DNA of 64,000 nt. It comes from Planctomycetota bacterium (GTDB lineage Bacteria; Planctomycetota; Planctomycetia; Pirellulales; Pirellulaceae). The stretch is taken from assembly GCA_026692865.1 (NCBI GenBank), contig JAPLNI010000058.1, positions 359,788-423,787 on the forward strand, given 5' to 3'. This document shows, in pieces, positions 58,295 through 64,000 of this stretch. Both the position numbers and the translations under genes were made by a program. The notes beneath the pieces were generated by a model, which was not told where the DNA came from, did not search any database, and saw only the letters and a program-made list of their open reading frames with translations. Numbering within the stretch: position 1 is the stretch's first letter; every line of letters starts with the position of its first letter.

Positions 58295-60175
58295 TTACTT
58301 TTTTGGGCTTGTTTCGGTTGCACTGGAGTTTGGATTTGAGTTTGTAGTGTTGGAATCGACCAACGATCGCAATAAAACTCGATCGGTTGAATCTAGTTTC
58401 GGGGCTTTCGAGTTGCGTTGTACATCTTGGAGGATTGCTGAGGTGAGGCCAATGTTTTCGGTAAGGTTCGTGTGGAAGATTCCCTGAATGCCTTCCGAGT
58501 CGGCCAAACGTTGTTGTTCCAAAGTCCACTGCGAAGCCATGATCACGATTGGCAACGTAGATGTTCGGGGTGCGGCGCGTAGCCGTTGAACGAACTCAGA
58601 AAGACTCATATCTGCAACGCGATCGACAATGAAGATCAACTCGTAAGGTTGTGGCTCCTGAATTATTTGGATGGCTTCCCGTGCGTTGCGAGCGGTCTCT
58701 GATCGAATCTGAAGCGCTGAAAGCTGGCTTGTCAGCGTATCACGAAGGTCGGAACTGCCCCCGATGACCAGCGCAAGCGGATTCGATTCCAGCTGCAACA
58801 TCTCGGCACGTGCGCCGGAGACTCCATAACTCAGCGAAACATTTTCGTTCGCTTGAATTGTTTTGTATAAAGCTTCGATGGCCGCATATCGTGTCGCAGG
58901 CGCTGCGTCTTTCGATAGTCGTGTGAGAGCTTGAACGACTCGGAACGGATCCTGCAATCCTCGGTCCAGCATCTGTCCTAGTATTTGAGTCGCTCGCAGT
59001 TCGGCCCCAAGTAGCGATTCTCGACGAGCAATTTCTAGTACGTTGAGAAAGAACTCCGGTGTATCGTTTTGTTTTTCGATCTGGCCATTTAGAAAGCTTG
59101 ACGGCGATTCAACCATCCAAAGGCCGGATTCTTGATAGGCTTGCTCCAGAAGCACGGCAGTTGCTAGAGCCGACGCCTCGACACTGTTTTGGCTTGGGAT
59201 TCGCAAGATTAGCGACGCCAAGGAGGCTGCTTCGGCGAGGAAGTTATCTGAAGGTGTTCCTTCCTTCCAGTCGAGTCGCTTTTCATTTGCTCGCCAAAGC
59301 CAATAGACAGTTGGCGCAGGAGTTTGTTCGCCTTTTGCTATACGATACTCGTTCACTTTTCCCTTCAATCGCGACAGGAGCGTTCGTGCGACAGAGGCTT
59401 CGGTAGGCAACGACTCCCCAGCGGGCGAAAGCGCTTTCTTAATGCTCTTGTAAGCAGTTGATTGCGGATCAACAACAAAAAGTCCAGTTGATAATTCGGC
59501 GAGATAATCTGTACCTGGTATCTTTGATGCGAGCTCCAATAGTCTTCCAAAAGCCTTTGGATCAGCCACATTCAGTGCGGCTTTCAACGCCGTTTTTGCT
59601 TCATCGCGGAAAGTGACAATGACTTCCGAAGCAATACTTGGAAGAGGAATCTCGGAGACAATGGCAGTCTCGATTAAGGCACTTAAGCCTGCTGGTCCTG
59701 CTGCTTGGATTGCGAGTGCTCCACGCTTTTTATCGACTAATTCGGTTGCACTTAAATTCTGAATCGCCTTCTTTAATGTTGCAACATCGGTAACGGTCTT
59801 GCTCGCACGATCCAGCATTTCTTTGATGGATACTTTTTGATTTTCCGTCAGTGGGCTTTCAGTGCTTGAAAGCTTCAACCAAGTTTCCAGTCCGGCCGCG
59901 CGTACCATAGCAAGACTGACCGCCGGGTCGGTCGCAATCTTAGGAATTTGATCGATAAAGACACCAATCTCTTTCCATTGATTGATTCGAGATAGATAAA
60001 GAATGGTGCGAGCCGTTTCAACAGGCGAACGGGGCGGGTTCCGCTTAATAGACGAAACCACCGGGTGTTCGGTCTCTTGGCCCAAGAGATTCGCGTGTCC
60101 TGTAAAAGTTGAAATCAACAGGACGATAAAGAACGCATTAGAAAAATTTGATTTCGATTGAAGCCGTACAAACAT
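58295..60175 (-). CDS. Exported protein with HEAT-like helices and a C-terminal receiver-like domain
   Basis: The 626-residue protein has a signal peptide (FFIVLLISTFTGHANLLG) and a long helical-repeat middle (alternating LLRAA/ALNVADPKAFG-type helices). A C-terminal domain follows in the CheY pattern (LALVIGGSSDLRDTLTSQL, PYELIFIVDRVADMSLSEFV, LPIVIMASQW). The acidic pair of real receivers is replaced (GGSS) and the conserved Lys is missing, so it is a pseudo-receiver. A TTG at 60193 overlapping the argH stop (TTGA) is an alternative start. It lies between argH and the sigma-54 activator. Confidence 0.7.
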   Translation of the reverse strand: MFVRLQSKSNFSNAFFIVLLISTFTGHANLLGQETEHPVVSSIKRNPPRSPVETARTILYLSRINQWKEIGVFIDQIPKIATDPAVSLAMVRAAGLETWLKLSSTESPLTENQKVSIKEMLDRASKTVTDVATLKKAIQNLSATELVDKKRGALAIQAAGPAGLSALIETAIVSEIPLPSIASEVIVTFRDEAKTALKAALNVADPKAFGRLLELASKIPGTDYLAELSTGLFVVDPQSTAYKSIKKALSPAGESLPTEASVARTLLSRLKGKVNEYRIAKGEQTPAPTVYWLWRANEKRLDWKEGTPSDNFLAEAASLASLILRIPSQNSVEASALATAVLLEQAYQESGLWMVESPSSFLNGQIEKQNDTPEFFLNVLEIARRESLLGAELRATQILGQMLDRGLQDPFRVVQALTRLSKDAAPATRYAAIEALYKTIQANENVSLSYGVSGARAEMLQLESNPLALVIGGSSDLRDTLTSQLSALQIRSETARNAREAIQIIQEPQPYELIFIVDRVADMSLSEFVQRLRAAPRTSTLPIVIMASQWTLEQQRLADSEGIQGIFHTNLTENIGLTSAILQDVQRNSKAPKLDSTDRVLLRSLVDSNTTNSNPNSSATETSPKK

Positions 60176-60189
60176 GGCAAAGGTCTTGA

Positions 60190-61620
60190 TCAATGAAGAG
60201 AATTTTGGGGAGGAGTGCTTTGGAGATTAGACTTCACAGCGAGTATTTGTGTCCATCGATCGATTTGATGCTGAACTTCCGAGGGTTGGCTTGAGCCATA
60301 GGACTTATACGCGGCGACAGCTCCTGCGACTCCCAGAGCCGAGCGCAACGACATGGCGTGAGCGGACAGTCCCGGATCGACGCTCGCAAAATCATCATCG
60401 GTAAGTTCTGTGAGAGCGATTTTTTTCTTTCGTGCCACTCCTACCAGAGAACCAACATAATGATGTGCTGTTCGTTGTGGCATACCCTTCAACATCATTG
60501 CTTCCATCAAGGTCGTCGCATCTAGATAACCTTGATCGATTCTTGCCGCGATGGATTCAATCTGAAGTTCGGACTCCTCCACGATCGGAATTGCAAGCTC
60601 TAAACAGGCTTGGACCGTATCGAATGAATCAAACAAAGGTGGTTTGTCTTCTTGAAGGTCTCGATTGTATGCTAGCGGAAGTCCTTTAATCAGAACCAAA
60701 AGCGTTTGCAGATTGCCAACAACGCGAGCCGTCTTGCCTCGCGTAAGTTCTAGCGTGTCCGGATTAATCTTTTGGGGCATGATCGAACTGCCGGTGCAAA
60801 ACTTATGCGGGAGCTTAATGAACCCAAATTCGACGGTGGACCATAAGATCCACTCTTCGGCCCAACCGCTTAGGTGTTCAGCAATCATTGTCAGGACGAA
60901 GGCGGCTTCAACAGCAAAATCACGATCGCTACTGATGTCGATACTGTTTGCTGCGACACCTTCGAAACCCAATTGTTCGGCTGTCCAGTGTCGATCGATT
61001 GGAATGGAAGTTCCTGCGACAGCAGCTGCACCCAATGGACAAATGTTGGCTCGCTTTCGGCAATCTGCGATTCTCGATCGGTCTCGATTTAGTTTTTCGA
61101 TGTAAGCCAACCAATAGTGCGAAGCGAGGACCGGTTGAGCTCTTTGGAGATGGGTGTAGGCAGGCAGGATTACTCCAGCGTCTTTCGTGCAGCGACTAAG
61201 GAATGCACGTTGAAGATCTGCAAGCAAGCTGTCGATCTGGTCGCAGGCTTGTCGAACCCAAAGCCGAATATCAGTCGCAACTTGATCATTTCGGGAGCGA
61301 CCCGTGTGAAGCTTGCGTCCGACATCTCCCAAGCGATCAATCAACGCCTGTTCGATGTGCATGTGAATGTCTTCCATCTCGATACGCAACGGGAGCTTGC
61401 CTTGGTCGAGTTCCGATTCGATTTCGGACAACGCGACTTGGATGGCGGCTGATTCGTCTTCAGTCAAAATACCAACGCGGTAGAGCATTTCCGCGTGTAC
61501 CTTCGATCCGCGAATGTCTTGCGGGTATAGCCTGGAATCAAAGCTGACGCTTTCCGAGAATCGAACAAGTCGTGCATCGGTCGAAGCTTCGAAGACTCCG
61601 CTGCGAGAAAGTGGCACCAA
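60190..61620 (-). CDS. argH: Argininosuccinate lyase
   Basis: The 476-residue enzyme has the fumarase/aspartase superfamily layout: HTGRSRNDQVATDIRLW, THLQRAQPVLASHYW, and the signature GSSIMPQKINPD (about 282-293). It makes arginine and fumarate, the last arginine step. Translation starts at TTG 61620 or GTG 61617; no ATG is in frame nearby. It heads the run of three genes down to the sigma-54 activator. Confidence 0.95.
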   Translation of the reverse strand: MVPLSRSGVFEASTDARLVRFSESVSFDSRLYPQDIRGSKVHAEMLYRVGILTEDESAAIQVALSEIESELDQGKLPLRIEMEDIHMHIEQALIDRLGDVGRKLHTGRSRNDQVATDIRLWVRQACDQIDSLLADLQRAFLSRCTKDAGVILPAYTHLQRAQPVLASHYWLAYIEKLNRDRSRIADCRKRANICPLGAAAVAGTSIPIDRHWTAEQLGFEGVAANSIDISSDRDFAVEAAFVLTMIAEHLSGWAEEWILWSTVEFGFIKLPHKFCTGSSIMPQKINPDTLELTRGKTARVVGNLQTLLVLIKGLPLAYNRDLQEDKPPLFDSFDTVQACLELAIPIVEESELQIESIAARIDQGYLDATTLMEAMMLKGMPQRTAHHYVGSLVGVARKKKIALTELTDDDFASVDPGLSAHAMSLRSALGVAGAVAAYKSYGSSQPSEVQHQIDRWTQILAVKSNLQSTPPQNSLH

Positions 61621-61683
61621 GGCGATGATTCCGAAAATTAAAACGAGAGGAAAGGATTTTAACGGGCTTGCTTCGCTGGGAGG

Positions 61684-63276
61684 TCAATTCCCAACATGGC
61701 ACGTAATAGGATTGGAAGCAGAAAAACTTGGCGGATCCGAGGGAACTGGTGCCTTTAAAACATTATCAATCGATTCTACCATCGATGTAAATCTCATGAA
61801 GTATGTCTGCTCAATTCTAAGGCGACGTGTCTTCAAGGACGGATGGAGCCAACCTCCCGCGTGGTGATGTGACTTGGGGACAATTTTCAGTAAGGCCTGA
61901 ATCATATCCGCTGCAGGTGTTCTAGGGCGTCCAGCGTACCATGAATGATCCGTTGGATCCGTGTTGGCTGTGTTTTCGAGCTTTTGCGTTGAATTTTGTT
62001 CTCGTAAATAATGCTGAACGAAATTTTTGCTATCCGCCTCACTCTTATGCAGATCGCTTATTTTAATCGCGATTCGGTCCGCATCCAGCTCTGTCCATTT
62101 TGCGACGGAAGATATCCAGCAAACCAGAGCTAAGATTCCCCCCAAGGTTGCTAGGGCATGCGTCCAAATGGCGTAGCCGGGGACGCTCTGAAGGATTATC
62201 GCATAAGTTGATGGCTGAAACCAAAGCGAAAGTCCAACTGTACCCACCATCACGGGAACGAATCGCAACCAAACATGCCCTCGGCGAACGTGCGCTACCT
62301 CGTGAAGAATCACCATTCTCAGTTGGTCATTGTTTAGCTTTTGCAGGAGTGCGTCGCTTAGAACCAGGCATCTCAATGGAGGCAACCAACCCACCACCAT
62401 CGCGCAGGCGACTCGATTGTTCGTAGACCAGAAAAGAATTTGAGGTGATCGCGGAACATGATGCTTCCATAACTCTCTTATCCAAGCAACTCGCTTGTTC
62501 GATATTGATGAAAGGTCATCGTCGATGCCTTCCAGCTTTTCCGTGGACCAACACCAAAGCATCGCATAAGGCATTGCAAAGACTATGGGCATCATTACAA
62601 AAACGCAGAGTAACGACTTGATCGTCGCGTTGATTTCCCAGAAGTTCGAAGTTGCTGTCGCGAGGTCGATTGCGAAGCATGCAACAAGCGGCATTGCAAA
62701 GACCACCAACCAAGTTTGCCTTGCATGCGACCAAAAAGTACGGATCCAGCTCTCCATGTTCGTATCGTCACGCCGCGAAGCGACCGAAGCGACCAGCATG
62801 TTTCTCCAACGGTGTGACTGGGAATCAATTAACACAACCATCAATACAGTCGGAAGCATCCAAATCAAAAGCGACCAACCGAGACCACTGAAGCGCGGTA
62901 TCAGCTTTTCAGGCATCGTTCCCCAACCGATGATTGCCAAGAAAAACGGCGACATCAAAACCCAACTCCATTGAAGAAGTCGCTTGTGGATCATGTGAGT
63001 TTCAGCGACTTCGCTTGGAAGAGCCCCTGTTATCAAAGCCGCATTCAAACGCGACTCAATGAATTTGCTTATGATTCCAAACACTGCGACTAGGATCAGC
63101 ATCCCGACAACCGATTCGATTGGTTGGACTCGGCTGGGATGAAAATGGTGAAAATCGGTTGGAAGCTGACGAACAGTCGAGACAGCAACCGTGTGCAAAA
63201 AATCGTCTTGCAGTAACGATGGCAAAATGGGCATCGCTACGGCAGAGAGGAGCAAGCAAAAATAGAGAAGCTGCAT
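61684..63276 (-). CDS. M48-type membrane metalloprotease
   Basis: The 530-residue protein has several membrane helices in its first half. It has a zinc site HEVAH (325-329) in ILHEVAHVRRGH and a likely third ligand in WTELDADR (~392-399), as in HtpX/BlaR1-type M48 peptidases. A long variable C-terminal part follows. It would act at the membrane on unknown substrates. No BlaI-type repressor is adjacent. Confidence 0.85.
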   Translation of the reverse strand: MQLLYFCLLLSAVAMPILPSLLQDDFLHTVAVSTVRQLPTDFHHFHPSRVQPIESVVGMLILVAVFGIISKFIESRLNAALITGALPSEVAETHMIHKRLLQWSWVLMSPFFLAIIGWGTMPEKLIPRFSGLGWSLLIWMLPTVLMVVLIDSQSHRWRNMLVASVASRRDDTNMESWIRTFWSHARQTWLVVFAMPLVACFAIDLATATSNFWEINATIKSLLCVFVMMPIVFAMPYAMLWCWSTEKLEGIDDDLSSISNKRVAWIRELWKHHVPRSPQILFWSTNNRVACAMVVGWLPPLRCLVLSDALLQKLNNDQLRMVILHEVAHVRRGHVWLRFVPVMVGTVGLSLWFQPSTYAIILQSVPGYAIWTHALATLGGILALVCWISSVAKWTELDADRIAIKISDLHKSEADSKNFVQHYLREQNSTQKLENTANTDPTDHSWYAGRPRTPAADMIQALLKIVPKSHHHAGGWLHPSLKTRRLRIEQTYFMRFTSMVESIDNVLKAPVPSDPPSFSASNPITCHVGN

Positions 63277-63621
63277 GAGCTATCTTTCGCTCCTGAATTA
63301 AAAGTCATTGGCTATCGATCGTGTTGCACAAAAGTTTTGCAGCAACACTCCATTCAGACTAATTAGAAACTGAATTTGCTTCAATTCTACGCAGCGATAA
63401 AACCAACAATTGTCTTTAGCTTAACTACTGTCGTGCGGTTTGGGAGACTTGTACCGATTGCATCTTAATGATTCCACTGTTTCCTGAATCCAAAAGGGAT
63501 CCCATGATGAGAGTTCATGGATAAGCTAGAATAAGCCGGCAGGATGTAACTTCCTCAATTTGTGATTGTTTTGTCGTTCATTCTTCCACTTTATCATTCG
63601 CAAGCCACTGTTTTCAACCGA
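63277..63621. other. Divergent intergenic region
   Basis: A 345-bp gap between the protease and the ABC permease, divergently oriented. It should hold both promoters. No gene or RNA is seen. Confidence 0.4.
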
Positions 63622-64000
63622 ATGCCGCTCCCACTAAACTATTACGACACCAGCGGCGTATGGAGCTGGGCAAAACTGGTGGAGCTCTGGCGATTTCGCG
63701 AATTGCTCTACACTTTCTTCTCCCGTGATTTGACGATTCGGTATCGACAAGTGCTGATCGGTGTGGCTTGGGTTCTGATCCAGCCAGCATTATCGATGCT
63801 GATTTTTATATCTCTTTTTGGTCTTCTCGAGACACGCGCCGCTGCGGATGGGAGTCAATACGCGTCGGATGCGGCGGTGGTATTCTTGGGGGTCTGGTGC
63901 TGGCAGTTTTTTGCGTCGGCACTTCGCGATGGAACCGGCGTTTTGGTCAATTATCGCCATGTGATTATCAAGGTCTACTTTCCACGAATTTTGCTACCGA
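63622..64000 (+). CDS. ABC-2 type transport permease (polysaccharide export type), cut by window end
   Basis: The first 126 residues are visible: a basic amphipathic start, RELLYTFFSRDLTIRYRQ, a membrane helix (LIGVAWVLIQPALSMLIFIS), a second hydrophobic stretch (AAVVFLGVWCWQFFA), and NYRHVIIKVYFPRILLP. This is the Wzm-like permease of O-antigen or capsule ABC exporters, an inner-membrane protein. The partner ATPase should follow outside the window. Confidence 0.85.
   Translation, partial: MPLPLNYYDTSGVWSWAKLVELWRFRELLYTFFSRDLTIRYRQVLIGVAWVLIQPALSMLIFISLFGLLETRAAADGSQYASDAAVVFLGVWCWQFFASALRDGTGVLVNYRHVIIKVYFPRILLP

Noticed and set aside
1-64000. CRISPR arrays, prophage, rRNA genes
   Set aside because: None seen; the repeats found are few, widely spaced, and of other types.

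Overview
The window reads as a stretch of chromosome from a planctomycete, most likely of the Pirellula/Rhodopirellula type. This is inferred from gene content, not from a marker-gene comparison. The pointers are a PQQ-type beta-propeller secreted protein, a Tat-exported Gfo/Idh/MocA oxidoreductase, a prenyltransferase/squalene-oxidase repeat protein, two GroELs, a fused AroD-AroE, and small 'NPYSPP' membrane proteins. Base composition is close to 50% GC by eye, and genes sit on both strands in short runs.

Layout. 0-1 kb: HemQ-type heme protein and tRNA-Leu(GAG). 1.3-2.4 kb: decayed remnants of two genes pointing away from each other. 2.3-8.4 kb: short UvrC-like nuclease, exported beta-propeller protein, small membrane protein, and an overlapping pair of M16 peptidase subunits. 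8.7-15.1 kb: chaperone block groEL-groES-groEL-dnaJ-grpE plus an FmdB-like zinc ribbon. 15.4-25.1 kb: adenine deaminase, an exported phosphatase/cytochrome c fusion, NfeD-like protein, O-methyltransferase, lipoproteins, fatty acid desaturase, alpha/beta hydrolase. 25.2-33.5 kb: carB with a possible attenuator leader, a Tat-exported oxidoreductase and pyruvate phosphate dikinase. 33.6-36.6 kb: a membrane-inserted PafA-family (Pup ligase-like) enzyme preceded by an overlapping 59-codon gene whose product ends in Gly-Glu, divergent from fabI. 36.9-41.9 kb: rpmE-prfA-prmC, an RlmI-like methyltransferase and a nucleotidyltransferase-like protein. 42-44.4 kb: three direct copies of a ~220-260 bp repeat separating two orphan genes. 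44.3-52.2 kb: sialidase-like protein, YgiQ, AroDE, PabA/TrpG and the prenyltransferase-repeat protein. 52.3-64 kb: a chemoreceptor-like protein with reversed domain order, a broken GMC oxidoreductase, deoC, an argH / exported receiver-like protein / sigma-54 activator run, an M48-type membrane protease and the start of an ABC-2 polysaccharide-type permease.

Several neighbourhoods make functional sense together: the chaperone block, the rpmE-prfA-prmC translation-termination cluster, and YgiQ/AroDE/PabA (the last two both around chorismate metabolism). The most unusual locus is the 59-aa Gly-Glu-ended protein with its membrane-inserted PafA-like partner; no proteasome gene lies beside it. Other points of interest are a two-hairpin GTAG-type interspersed repeat (three copies with an invariant 38-nt variable spacer), the phosphatase/cytochrome fusion, and the exported pseudo-receiver protein next to an NtrC-type activator.
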